Source of the DNA: JANWXR01 sp964608265
GTDB lineage: Bacteria > Chloroflexota > Anaerolineae > Anaerolineales > UBA6663
Length of the DNA: 64,000 nucleotides
NCBI GenBank assembly: GCA_964608265.1
Contig: CAZSNP010000002.1
Span: 86,542 to 150,541 of the forward strand
Direction: 5' to 3'
Position 1 is the stretch's first letter. Every line of letters starts with the position of its first letter. The notes under the pieces are model-generated. The model was not told the DNA's origin and made no database searches. It saw only the letters and a list, made by a program, of their open reading frames with translations. Shown piece after piece: positions 43,139-50,677 of the stretch. The position numbers and the translations under genes are program-made.

Positions 43139-43548
43139 GAGCGAGATTCGTTTGGATGATTTTGGGATTGGCCTTCGTGATTACGTTGGCCGTCGTCATC
43201 GGCCAACGGCTCTCAGCCGAAGCGATGGCGGTGATGGTCGGCGTCGTGGCCGGGGTGGCGGCAAGCATCCCGACCAGCATCATCGTCGTGTGGTTCGCGA
43301 CGCGCGCCCTAAACGTCGTCGCCCAACAAGCACCCGAGCCGCCCGCAGCCCCAGAGTCGCGCATCGTCATGATGGCCCCGCCAGCGCAGCAGCCGATATA
43401 TCAGGCGCCGACCGGCTACGGCCAATCTGCTCTCTATCCGCCCGCCGCCATGCCGATGGTGGCCGGCCCGCGCCAGTTCAACGTGATCGGCGGGGTTGAC
43501 TTCAACGCCGAGGCGCAATCACAGGTTGAGGTCGTATGGCCTCGGTGA
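43135..43548 (+). CDS. Two-helix membrane protein with Pro-rich tail, FtsK cassette
   Basis: This 137-residue protein has two membrane segments (about 5-24, MILGLAFVITLAVVIG, and about 30-57, VMVGVVAGVAASIPTSIIVVWFA) followed by a Pro/Ala/Gln-rich tail of 75 residues. It could anchor or localise the soluble ATPase. No family is recognised. The start overlaps the upstream gene (ATGA) and the end overlaps the next gene by 13 nt. Confidence 0.75.
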   Translation: MRARFVWMILGLAFVITLAVVIGQRLSAEAMAVMVGVVAGVAASIPTSIIVVWFATRALNVVAQQAPEPPAAPESRIVMMAPPAQQPIYQAPTGYGQSALYPPAAMPMVAGPRQFNVIGGVDFNAEAQSQVEVVWPR

Positions 43549-43793
43549 CGCCGCGCCGCACTCGCAATTTGCGCGAGCCGATCACGGTTTCAGCAGTTCA
43601 GAACGGCTTCTTTCCGCGCGCATTTGTGTGGCGCGGGCGGCAGCACGATGTGCGGGCTGTTGAGGCGTGCCGCACGGAGAACCGGCGCGGGCGGGCGCGG
43701 CAGCATCGCTTCCGCGTGCGCACGGAGGGCGGGATTTTGGAATTGGTTCAGGATTTGGCGCGCAATCTGTGGCGGGTCGAGACCGCCGATTGA
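43536..43793 (+). CDS. DUF6504-like small protein, FtsK cassette
   Basis: This 85-residue protein has the pattern EPITV..GFFPRAFVWRGRQHDVRAVE..HRFRVRTEGGILELVQDL..LWRVETAD. It resembles the small beta-rich DUF6504 proteins, which in Actinobacteria often sit beside Y-family polymerase genes (ImuB/DinB). The match is by motif memory. It is translationally coupled to the upstream membrane gene and ends the cassette, followed by a terminator. Confidence 0.65.
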   Translation: MASVTPRRTRNLREPITVSAVQNGFFPRAFVWRGRQHDVRAVEACRTENRRGRARQHRFRVRTEGGILELVQDLARNLWRVETAD

Positions 43794-43817
43794 AATGTTG
43801 CTTTGAGGTTTTTTTAG

Positions 43818-43856
43818 GTGATTGATTGGTTTCTTTTCACTCAATCACTTTTTTCT
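43818..43856 (+). terminator. Intrinsic terminator of the FtsK cassette
   Basis: GTGATTGA (43818-43825) pairs with TCAATCAC (43841-43848) and is followed by a T-run. The hairpin overlaps the last codons of the convergent nfeD-like gene. Confidence 0.7.
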
Positions 43857-45146
43857 TACCAGTAGTTTGAGCCCCTTGATCGCCAGCACTTCGATTTGAT
43901 CTCCGATTGTAAGGGGGCCGCTGTCCGGCTCCACCGTCCACAATTCACCGGCGACTTGCGCCGAGTCGGTGGTGCGCATCACACCCGCTTGGCCGATCAG
44001 CGTCTGCGTGCCGGTGATGACGGGACGACGCATGGTGCGCAGGGCATAGATCAGCACTGCCAGCGACAACCCCGAGAGCGTGACGGCCAGCCCGACGACG
44101 AGCGGCACATTCACGCGGAAGAAGGGCAGCGAGCCGGGCGAGTTGAAAAGTACCAGCAGACCGATGGCGAGCGAGATGCCACCGGCGACCGTCAGCGCGC
44201 CAAACGTCGCCGGTGTGGCGATCTCCGCCACCAGTAAGACGAAGGCCAGCACGATGAAGATGACGCCGAACCAATTGACCGGCAACGCACCTAGGCCGTA
44301 AAAGGCCAGCAGCAAACACGCCCCGCCCAAAACCCCCAGCACCCAGCCGCCCGGCGTGCGGATCTCGATGATGATCATCAGCATGCCGAGTGAGAAGAGA
44401 ATCGAAACCAGGTTCGGATCGACGAGCAGATTCAAAACCGTTTCGACCGCCGTCAGCGGCACCTCATCCACAATCAGGCCGCTGGTGAGCAGGGTGCGCG
44501 CTTGACCGTTTACCTCCACTGTCCGCTCATCCAGTTGCCGCATCAGATCGGGGATGTCGTTGGCCACCAGTTCGATCAGCCCGGCCCGGCGCGCCTCCTC
44601 GGCAGTGACGGCGGTCGCGCGTTCGATGGTGTCCTCGGCCAGTTGCACCGCCTCCGGGCCGCGCCGCTCGGCCAGTGACCGTGCCAGCGCCATCGTGGCT
44701 TCCTTGGCTTTGGCCTCCATCGTCTCGCCCAAATCCTCGCCCTGCCCACCCACCGGGCTGGCCGCGCCGATGACGGTTTCGGGCGCCATCGCGGCGACAT
44801 GCCCGGCCAGTGTGATCAGCGTGCCGGCGCTCCCGGCCATCGCCCCGCGCGGCGCAACGTACACAACCACCGGCAGCGGGCTGTTGCGAAGGTCGGTCAC
44901 GATCCGTTCCATGAAGTCGAGGCGCCCGCCGGGGGTATTGAGGCGAACGATGACGAGGGGCGCGTTCTGACTCTGCGCCTCGGCCAGCCCGCGCTCAAGG
45001 TACGTGATCATGGGCGGGGTGAGTGGGCCTTCGAGCGTAAGCAGCAAGGCATGAGCCGTGGCGCTCTGAGCGTGGGCGGCGCCCACCCAGCAAAGATAGC
45101 CGACCAACAAGCTCAATCGAAGCCAGGAGAAAAGCGAGTGACGCAT
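43845..45146 (-). CDS. NfeD-family membrane serine protease
   Basis: This 433-residue protein is a long-form NfeD. A signal peptide is followed by a ClpP-like serine protease domain (about 30-220; VIVRLNTPGGRLDFMERI, MAGSAGTLITLAGHVAAM with the probable catalytic Ser, GETMEAKAKEATM with the probable Lys). Then come about five membrane helices and a C-terminal OB-fold domain (QAGVMRTTDSAQVAGELW). NfeD proteins pair with stomatin-like proteins in membrane quality control, but no stomatin gene is adjacent. GAGG lies 6 nt before the ATG at 45146. TATAAT at 45163-45168 (minus strand) is a likely -10. The last codons overlap the terminator stem. Confidence 0.9.
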   Translation of the reverse strand: MRHSLFSWLRLSLLVGYLCWVGAAHAQSATAHALLLTLEGPLTPPMITYLERGLAEAQSQNAPLVIVRLNTPGGRLDFMERIVTDLRNSPLPVVVYVAPRGAMAGSAGTLITLAGHVAAMAPETVIGAASPVGGQGEDLGETMEAKAKEATMALARSLAERRGPEAVQLAEDTIERATAVTAEEARRAGLIELVANDIPDLMRQLDERTVEVNGQARTLLTSGLIVDEVPLTAVETVLNLLVDPNLVSILFSLGMLMIIIEIRTPGGWVLGVLGGACLLLAFYGLGALPVNWFGVIFIVLAFVLLVAEIATPATFGALTVAGGISLAIGLLVLFNSPGSLPFFRVNVPLVVGLAVTLSGLSLAVLIYALRTMRRPVITGTQTLIGQAGVMRTTDSAQVAGELWTVEPDSGPLTIGDQIEVLAIKGLKLLVRKK

Positions 45147-45232
45147 ACGGACCTCGTAAGCGATTATACTCCCGGCATCATCGCTGCCGATGGATACCTG
45201 GCCGTTGACTGGCTGACAATTGCACTCCCTTC

Positions 45233-45988
45233 ATGCCGACTCCCTTCAACCACCTGCGGGCTGCGCGCGACCTGTGGCCCGGGCTGTCCGCTGATTTGCG
45301 CCGCGCCCTCGAACGCGAGTGGCCGGCCTTCCTGCTCGGCAACATCGCCCCGGATGTTCAGACCGTTTCGGGGCAGACGCGCGAGGCGACCCATTTCTTC
45401 ACCGTGCCGCTCAATCGCCGCCCGCCGGCGTGGCAGGTGATGCTCACCCAACACCCCACGCTCGCCGACCCGAGGCGGCTTCCCGTCGCCCAGGCTGCCT
45501 TTCTGCTTGGCTACCTCGCCCACCTCGAATTCGACGTGCTGTGGGTCCGCGACGTCTTCGAGCCCGTCTTCGGGCCGGAACAAACCTGGGGCACTTTCGC
45601 GGAGCGGATCTATCTGCATAACGCCCTGCGCGCTTTTTGGGATGCGGCAGACCTGGCGGCGCTGCCGGCCGGGGTTGGCCGCGCGCTGGGGGGTGCCGTC
45701 CCGCGCGGGTGGTTGCCTTTCGTGCGCGATGCTGACCTGGCCCGCTGGCGGGATGAGGTGGCGGTGCAGCTGCACCCCGGCGTGGCGGCGCGGACGGCGG
45801 CGGTCTTCGCCGAGCGCATGGGCGTGGCGTTGGAGCCGTTTGCCCGGTTGGTGGCCTCGCCCGAGGCCATGCACCAGCGGGTGTTTGCGCGTTACTCCTT
45901 CGACCAGTTGAACGGGTATCGAGCGAAGGCGCTGGCACAAAGCGTGCATCGGCTGGAGGCATACTGGGCCGGGGCGCTGCAACCTTAA
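45233..45988 (+). CDS. Zinc-dependent phospholipase C-like protein
   Basis: In this 251-residue protein the first half matches the bacterial zinc-dependent phospholipase C/S1-P1-like family: TPFNHLRAARDLW, FLLGNIAPDVQTVSGQTREATHFF and FLLGYLAHLEFDVLW (His/Asp metal ligands). There is no signal peptide, which is normal for the short cytoplasmic members. Function as a phospholipase is not shown; many such proteins have unknown substrates. The ATG follows a clean stretch with no strong Shine-Dalgarno. Confidence 0.78.
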   Translation: MPTPFNHLRAARDLWPGLSADLRRALEREWPAFLLGNIAPDVQTVSGQTREATHFFTVPLNRRPPAWQVMLTQHPTLADPRRLPVAQAAFLLGYLAHLEFDVLWVRDVFEPVFGPEQTWGTFAERIYLHNALRAFWDAADLAALPAGVGRALGGAVPRGWLPFVRDADLARWRDEVAVQLHPGVAARTAAVFAERMGVALEPFARLVASPEAMHQRVFARYSFDQLNGYRAKALAQSVHRLEAYWAGALQP

Positions 45989-46009
45989 CCTCGCCCTCAC
46001 GGGCCCGGG

Positions 46010-46037
46010 TTGCAATTTAAGCCAATCCGCCTATAGT
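46010..46037 (+). promoter_or_regulatory. Promoter with leaderless spacing: TTGCAA-N16-TATAGT
   Basis: TTGCAA (46010-46015), a 16-bp spacer and TATAGT (46032-46037) lie 7 nt before the ATG at 46045. Confidence 0.65.
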
Positions 46038-46044
46038 TTTCGAT

Positions 46045-46764
46045 ATGCGAGTCGTGGATGTTGTTCCGAGCGGGTTGTCCGAATTTCTGCGCGGCGGCGG
46101 CGTAGAGAAATCCGGCGAAGATTTGGTGACCCGCCAACTGAGCCGGGCGCTCGACGATCGCTACGTGTTGCTGCGCCATGTGGTTTTGCCTGATTCGACC
46201 GAGCACCTCGGTATGGTGCTGGTCGGCCCCACCGGAATCTGGCATTTTGATTTGTTGCATCTGGCCAGCCTGGTCAAGAACGGCAACTACTGGGTGCATT
46301 GGGATCAGATACAGGGCGCGGTGCAGCTCGTGCCGCTGGCCGAGATCTCAGCCAAGGCGCGCAGCCGGCTGGCCGAGTTGCGGGCCGTGCTGGCCCCGCA
46401 CGGGTTGAATGCCTATCAGGCAGTGATGGTCGCGGCGCTCAACGTGCCGCGCGACTTCAGCGTGCAAAACGTCGAGCGCATGCTCTTCGTCGAGGACATG
46501 CAAAAGTTCCTCGAGGAAGACATGCCGCAGACAGCGCCCGGCGAACCCATCAACGTCAATCATGCGGTGGATGTGCTGACCGGGAAGATCAAGCCCGCCG
46601 CCACCGAGACGGCGCCCGCGCCGGCAAAAGGGCCGAGTTGGTTGCAGCGCCGGGAGAGCCGTTTCGGCAACCTGACCGGTTTGCAGATCACGGTGCTGGC
46701 CGTCGCGGCTGCGGTGAATTGTTGTCTGCTGGCCGCGTTCGCCTATGTGTTGTTGAGCGGTTGA
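46045..46764 (+). CDS. NERD-like protein with C-terminal membrane anchor
   Basis: In this 239-residue protein residues 20-80 resemble the NERD (nuclease-related) fold (SGEDLVTRQLSRALDDRYVLLRHVVLP then LGMVLVGPTGIWHFDL). The catalytic-type acidic and Lys residues of true NERD domains (iDhvv...EvK) are replaced by STEHLGMV and HFDLLHL, so it may be inactive. A single membrane helix lies near the end (LQITVLAVAAAVNCCLLAAFAYVLL). The function is unknown. The start is set by the promoter 7 nt upstream. Confidence 0.65.
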   Translation: MRVVDVVPSGLSEFLRGGGVEKSGEDLVTRQLSRALDDRYVLLRHVVLPDSTEHLGMVLVGPTGIWHFDLLHLASLVKNGNYWVHWDQIQGAVQLVPLAEISAKARSRLAELRAVLAPHGLNAYQAVMVAALNVPRDFSVQNVERMLFVEDMQKFLEEDMPQTAPGEPINVNHAVDVLTGKIKPAATETAPAPAKGPSWLQRRESRFGNLTGLQITVLAVAAAVNCCLLAAFAYVLLSG

Positions 46765-46785
46765 GGGGGCGCGATAAGCGTGGAG

Positions 46786-46813
46786 GCCTCGGCTATAATG
46801 CCGGGGCTTTTTT
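46786..46813 (+). terminator. Terminator hairpin with a -10 TATAAT in its loop
   Basis: GCCTCGG (46786-46792) pairs with CCGGGGC (46801-46807, one G-U pair) and is followed by T6. The loop contains TATAAT (46794-46799), which can act as the -10 of rfbD. A GGGAG Shine-Dalgarno lies at 46817-46821. Confidence 0.65.
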
Positions 46814-46827
46814 GTTGGGAGAAATGA

Positions 46828-47655
46828 ATGCGCGTGCTGATTACGGGGAGCCGAGGCCAACTCGGGCAGGCCCTGCTGGCCCGTCTGCCGGGCGCGGCGG
46901 GCATTGGTCGCCCCGAAGTGGATATCACCCAGCCCAGTTCGATTGAGGCTGCGATCGACGCCCACCGGCCCGAGGTCATCATCCACTGCGCGGCGCTGAC
47001 GGATGTGGACGGCGCGGCGCGCGACCCGGCGGCCGCGTATCGCATCAACGGCCTGGGCACGCAGAACGTCGCGCTGGCTGCGGCCCGCCTCGGCGCCGCG
47101 CTCGTCTACATCAGCACGAATGAGGTCTTCGATGGCGCCAAGGCCGTTCCGTATTTTGAATTCGACGCGCCCAACCCCCTCAACCCGTATGCCGCGACCA
47201 AGCTCGCCGGCGAGTGGTTCACGCAACACCTCACCCGCCAGTTCTACATCGTGCGCACGTCGTGGGTCACCGGGCGCACGGGCCGCAACTTCGTCCACCG
47301 CATCCAGCAGCTCGCCGACCAGCACGGCAAGTTACGCGTCGTCACCGACGAGGTCGCCTGCCCGACCTTTGTGGATGACCTGGCGGACGGCATCGTGAAG
47401 CTCATCGCGACCGGGCGCTATGGGCTGTATCATCTCACCAACGCCGGCTATTGCTCCCGCTTCGAGTACGCGAAGAAGATCCTGGGGATGAGCGGACGCA
47501 GCCACATCCCTCTCGAACCGATTACGCTGGCCGAGTTCGCCCGCCCCTCGACGCCGCCGAAGTTCACCCCGCTGGCCAACAACGCCGCTGCCGCGCTCGG
47601 CATCACGCTGCGCCCATGGGAGACGGCGCTGGCCGAATTCCTTGAAAAGGCGTGA
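46828..47655 (+). CDS. rfbD: dTDP-4-dehydrorhamnose reductase
   Basis: This 275-residue NAD(P)-dependent SDR has the N-terminal motif VLITGSRGQLGQALL, an ISTNEVFDG segment, the YAATKLAGE motif (Tyr-x3-Lys) and a VVTDEVACPTFVDDLADGI region. It reduces dTDP-4-keto-rhamnose to dTDP-L-rhamnose, the last step of the rml pathway. rfbA and rfbB lie 7-8 kb downstream. The 3,5-epimerase (rfbC) is not found in the window. GGGAGAA precedes the ATG. The TGA lies within an inverted repeat. Confidence 0.93.
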   Translation: MRVLITGSRGQLGQALLARLPGAAGIGRPEVDITQPSSIEAAIDAHRPEVIIHCAALTDVDGAARDPAAAYRINGLGTQNVALAAARLGAALVYISTNEVFDGAKAVPYFEFDAPNPLNPYAATKLAGEWFTQHLTRQFYIVRTSWVTGRTGRNFVHRIQQLADQHGKLRVVTDEVACPTFVDDLADGIVKLIATGRYGLYHLTNAGYCSRFEYAKKILGMSGRSHIPLEPITLAEFARPSTPPKFTPLANNAAAALGITLRPWETALAEFLEKA

Positions 47656-47722
47656 AGGGGTGACGGTGAGGGGGTGAACGCTGAACGTCACCGCGTCACC
47701 CGCTTGCAGCGTCACCTTGTCA
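47652..47722. repeat. Inverted repeat with GTGACGG units between rfbD and a GT2 gene
   Basis: The left arm (GGGGTGACGGTGAGGGGGTG) pairs imperfectly with the right arm (GTCACCGCGTCACCCGC and GTCACCTTGTCA). The rfbD stop (47653-47655) is inside it and the next gene's ATG (47722) touches its right end. Confidence 0.75.
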
Positions 47723-48660
47723 TGCAAGTCTCCGTCATCGTCCCCAACTGGAACGGCGCGCCGCATCTGCCGGCTTGTCTCAACGCCTTACGGGCGCAGA
47801 CCGTGCGCGATTTTGAAGTCATCGTCGCCGATAACGCTTCGACGGATGAGTCGCGGACATTGCTTGCACGCGGCTATCCCGAAGTGCGCGTGCTCGCGCT
47901 CGAACGCAACTTCGGCTTCACCGGCGCGTGCAATGCGGGGATGCGGGCAGCGGGCGGCGAGATTTTGGTTTTGCTCAACAACGATACCGAGGCCGGCCCG
48001 ACCTGGCTGGCGGAACTGCTCGCCGCGTTCGGGCGTCACCCGCGCGCCGGGCTGATCGCCAGCCGCATGCTGCTCTTCGACCGGCGCGACATCTTTCACA
48101 CCGCCGGCGATATTTTCAAGAGTGACGGCACGCCCGGCAATCGCGGCGTGTGGCAAAAGGATGAGGGCCAGTTCATCGAAGGGCCGGTCTTCTCCGCCAA
48201 CGGCGGCAGCGCCGCGTATCGCCGCGTGATGTTGGATGAGATCGGCCTGCTCGACGACGACTTCTATTTCTCGTGTGAGGATGTGGATTTGGCGTGGCGG
48301 GCGCAACTGGCCGGCTGGCATTGCGTGTATGCGCCGCGGGCGGTCGTGTATCATAAGCTCTCGGCCAGCGGCGGCGGCGTAACGGCCAGTTATCATGATG
48401 GGCGTAACTTCATTTATCTGCTGGTGAAGGATGTGCCGGATGGGGTGTGGAAGAAGTACTGGCGAAAAATCATCGCCGCGCAATTTCGCATTACATGGGA
48501 GGCATTGCGTGCCTGGCGCGGCGCGGCGGCCCGGGCGCGGCTGCGCGGCCAACTCGCCGGCCTGCTCGGCATTCCGAAAATGCTGGCGAAGCGCAGAGCG
48601 GTACAGGCGACTCGCACAGTTTCAGAGGACTATCTCCTTTCGATTCTCACCCCAATCTGA
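47722..48660 (+). CDS. GT2-family glycosyltransferase
   Basis: This 312-residue GT-A enzyme starts QVSVIVPNWNGAPHLPACLNAL. It has an ADNAST motif, a LVLLNNDTEAGPTWLAEL segment with the DXD-like acidic pair, and a SCEDVDLAWRAQLAGW catalytic-base region (EDxD). It resembles rhamnosyl- or similar transferases of exopolysaccharide loci, which fits the linked rml genes; the acceptor is unknown. ATG 47722 is chosen because the family N-terminus begins right there. Upstream in-frame codons lie in a repeat. Confidence 0.9.
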   Translation: MQVSVIVPNWNGAPHLPACLNALRAQTVRDFEVIVADNASTDESRTLLARGYPEVRVLALERNFGFTGACNAGMRAAGGEILVLLNNDTEAGPTWLAELLAAFGRHPRAGLIASRMLLFDRRDIFHTAGDIFKSDGTPGNRGVWQKDEGQFIEGPVFSANGGSAAYRRVMLDEIGLLDDDFYFSCEDVDLAWRAQLAGWHCVYAPRAVVYHKLSASGGGVTASYHDGRNFIYLLVKDVPDGVWKKYWRKIIAAQFRITWEALRAWRGAAARARLRGQLAGLLGIPKMLAKRRAVQATRTVSEDYLLSILTPI

Positions 48661-48664
48661 CACA

Positions 48665-48717
48665 GTGAGGGGGTGACCGGGTGAAATGGTCACCCGTCAC
48701 CTAGTCACCTTGTCACC
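48665..48717. repeat. Inverted repeat with GTGACGGG/GTCACC units
   Basis: GTGAGGGGGTGACCGGGTGA (48665-48684) pairs with TCACCCGTCACCTAGTCACC-type sequence (48690-48717). It lies in the spacer before a gene that seems to start with TTG at 48726. Confidence 0.85.
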
Positions 48718-48725
48718 ACGTCGCT

Positions 48726-49463
48726 TTGTCCGTATTTCTTTCCCTCATCTTCCCCGCGCACAACGAGGAGCACCGCTTGCCGCCCTCGCTGGCCGCGGCC
48801 CATGCTTATCTTCGCCATCAGCCATACACCAGCGAGATCATCGTCGTCGAGAACGGCAGCCAGGATTTGACGGCGGTGGTGGCCGAGGCCTTTGCGGCCG
48901 AGCACGAGCAACCGCCGGTGCGCGTCATCCGTGAGCACGGGCGCGGCAAGGGGCTGGCGGTGCGCACCGGCATGCTGGCCGCGCGCGGGCAGTATCGCTT
49001 CTTCGCCGATGTTGACCTCTCCATGCCGATTGAGGAACTGGCGAAGTTCCTGCCGCCGCAACTCGACGGGTTCGATATCGCCCTCGGCTCGCGCGAGGCG
49101 CCCGGCGCGCGCCGCTTCAACGAGCCGGCTCACCGGCACATTCAGGGACGCGTGTTCAGCACCCTCGTCAAATGGTTCGCCCTGCCCGGCTTCGAAGACA
49201 CGCAGTGCGGGTTCAAGCTGTTCACCGCCCGCGCCGCCGAGGATATCTTCCGCGTGCAGGTTTTCGACGGCATGAGCTTCGATGTCGAAGCCCTCTTCAT
49301 CGCCCAACAACGCGGCTACCAAATCGTCGAAGTGCCGGTGGATTGGTATTACCGCTCCGAAAGCCGCGTCAACCCGCTTGTGGATCCGCTCAACATGCTG
49401 CGCGATATTTTGGTTATCCGTCGAAACTGGGCGGCGGGGAAGTATGTGAAACGTGATGCGTGA
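48726..49463 (+). CDS. GT2-family dolichyl-phosphate glucose synthase-like glycosyltransferase
   Basis: This 245-residue GT-A enzyme shows LSLIFPAHNEEHRLPPSL, VVENGSQDLTAVV, a FFADVDLSMPIEEL DXD-like region and the DTQCGFKLFTA motif typical of polyprenyl-phosphate glucosyl/mannosyltransferases. It would make a polyprenyl-phosphate-sugar, the donor type used by GT39/GT-C enzymes. TTG at 48726 is the only plausible early start and has no Shine-Dalgarno, so the start is uncertain. The C-terminal residues VKRDA and TGA are encoded by the left arm of an inverted repeat. Confidence 0.88.
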   Translation: MSVFLSLIFPAHNEEHRLPPSLAAAHAYLRHQPYTSEIIVVENGSQDLTAVVAEAFAAEHEQPPVRVIREHGRGKGLAVRTGMLAARGQYRFFADVDLSMPIEELAKFLPPQLDGFDIALGSREAPGARRFNEPAHRHIQGRVFSTLVKWFALPGFEDTQCGFKLFTARAAEDIFRVQVFDGMSFDVEALFIAQQRGYQIVEVPVDWYYRSESRVNPLVDPLNMLRDILVIRRNWAAGKYVKRDA

Positions 49464-49504
49464 AACGTGATCGTCGCTTCGCTTGTCACGCTTTACGTTT
49501 CACG
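49446..49504. repeat. Inverted repeat with GTGAAACGT units
   Basis: The left arm GTGAAACGTGATGCGTGAAA (49446 on) pairs with TCACGCTTTACGTTTCACG (49486-49504). It holds the stop of the GT2 gene and fills the gap to rnhB. Confidence 0.88.
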
Positions 49505-49510
49505 CCGACA

Positions 49511-50152
49511 ATGCCAGACCTCCATTTCGAACGCGCGCTGTTGAAACACGGCCACCGCCTCATCGCCGGGGTGGATGAGGCCGGGCGCGGCGCGTGGGCC
49601 GGGCCGGTCATCGCGGCGGCGGTGATTTTGCCGTTGGACAAGCCGCAGGTGCTGAAGGAACTGGCCGCCGCCGGGGTGAATGATTCGAAGCAATTGACTC
49701 CCCGGCAGCGCGAGCGCCTCTATCACTTGATTCGGGAGAAAGCGGTGGCGGTGGGGATGGGCGGCGTGAGCGCGCGCTTCATTGACCGCGACGGCATCCT
49801 CAAGGCCACGCGCAAAGCCATGCAGCGCGCCGTCAGCATCCTGCCCACCCAGCCCGACGCGCTGCTGATTGATGCCGTTGACCTTTCCTCGCTTGTGCCG
49901 CTGCCGCAGAAGTTCATGCCCTTCGGCGACTCGCTCTCGCTCAGCATCGCCGCCGCCTCCATCATCGCCAAGGTGAGCCGCGATATTTTCATGGCTCAGC
50001 TCGACGCGCTCTATCCGGGCTACGCTTTCGGACGGCACAAAGGCTACGGCACGCGGCTCCACCGCGAGGCGCTCGAACGCGCCGGGGTGAGCGAGATGCA
50101 CCGCCGGAGCTTCAAGCCGGTGGCGAAGCTGGTCAAGAACAAACTCCAATGA
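49511..50152 (+). CDS. rnhB: Ribonuclease HII
   Basis: This 213-residue protein has the catalytic DEDD set: VDEAGRGAWAGPV (Asp, Glu), LLIDAVDLS (Asp) and a later acidic residue. AAASIIAKVSRD is the RNase HII signature. It removes RNA from RNA-DNA hybrids and excises misincorporated ribonucleotides. ATG 49511 is chosen; an earlier in-frame codon at 49460 would add a segment encoded by the inverted repeat. The stop overlaps the RAYT start (ATGA). Confidence 0.95.
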   Translation: MPDLHFERALLKHGHRLIAGVDEAGRGAWAGPVIAAAVILPLDKPQVLKELAAAGVNDSKQLTPRQRERLYHLIREKAVAVGMGGVSARFIDRDGILKATRKAMQRAVSILPTQPDALLIDAVDLSSLVPLPQKFMPFGDSLSLSIAAASIIAKVSRDIFMAQLDALYPGYAFGRHKGYGTRLHREALERAGVSEMHRRSFKPVAKLVKNKLQ

Positions 50153-50670
50153 AGTATGACCCGCTCATTCACCATCGCCGTTCGATCCGGCTCAAGGGCT
50201 ATGACTATCGGCAGGCAGGCGCGTATTTCGTGACGCTGTGTGTTCACAACCGCGAGCCTCTACCGGGGAACATCATTCACGGCGAGATGCAACCCAATGA
50301 GTACGGGCAGATCGTTGCAGAATGCTGGTCGGGGCTGCCGGAGAATTACGCGTACGTGGAATTGGACGCCTCCGTGGTAATGCCAAACCATTTCCATGGG
50401 ATTTTGGTCGTTGTGGACGATGACCGTAGGGGCGGTTCGCGAACCGCCCCTACCCCAAATCATAAACCCCTCGGGAGATTGATTGGGGTGTTCAAAACCG
50501 TTTCAACCAAACAGATCAACGGGTTGCGCCGCACACCCGGCGCACGCTTTTGGCAGCGCAATTACTATGAACATATCATCCGCAGCGAACCCGATCTAAA
50601 TCGCATTCGCGAGTACATCCAGCTAAACCCGTTGCGGTGGGATCAGGACACTTATCACACGACCGGGTAG
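50149..50670 (+). CDS. REP-associated tyrosine transposase (RAYT, Y1_Tnp/IS200-like)
   Basis: This 173-residue protein is a single-copy HuH/Y1 transposase-like protein. The start is typical of RAYTs (RRSIRLKGYDYRQAGAYFVTLCVHNR). The HuH pair lies in MPNHFHGI (His81, His83) and the catalytic Tyr is in WQRNYYEHIIR (Tyr139 or 140), followed by IREYIQLNP. RAYTs cut and join single-stranded DNA at REP/BIME palindromes. Residues 93-102 are encoded by a perfect 28-bp palindrome (50426-50453) that lies in-frame. The gene overlaps rnhB by 4 nt and seems intact, in the densest zone of inverted repeats. Confidence 0.9.
   Translation: MKYDPLIHHRRSIRLKGYDYRQAGAYFVTLCVHNREPLPGNIIHGEMQPNEYGQIVAECWSGLPENYAYVELDASVVMPNHFHGILVVVDDDRRGGSRTAPTPNHKPLGRLIGVFKTVSTKQINGLRRTPGARFWQRNYYEHIIRSEPDLNRIREYIQLNPLRWDQDTYHTTG
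50426..50453. repeat. Perfect 28-bp palindrome inside the RAYT gene
   Basis: Half-site GTAGGGGCGGTTCG at 50426-50439 is followed directly by its exact reverse complement to 50453. It encodes RRGGSRTAPT within the transposase. Confidence 0.95.
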
Positions 50671-50677
50671 CTCTGCG

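Noticed and set aside
50149..50670. A complete IS200/IS605 insertion sequence
   Set aside because: No TnpB gene or flanking LE/RE elements are seen, and the sequence fits the domesticated RAYT group.
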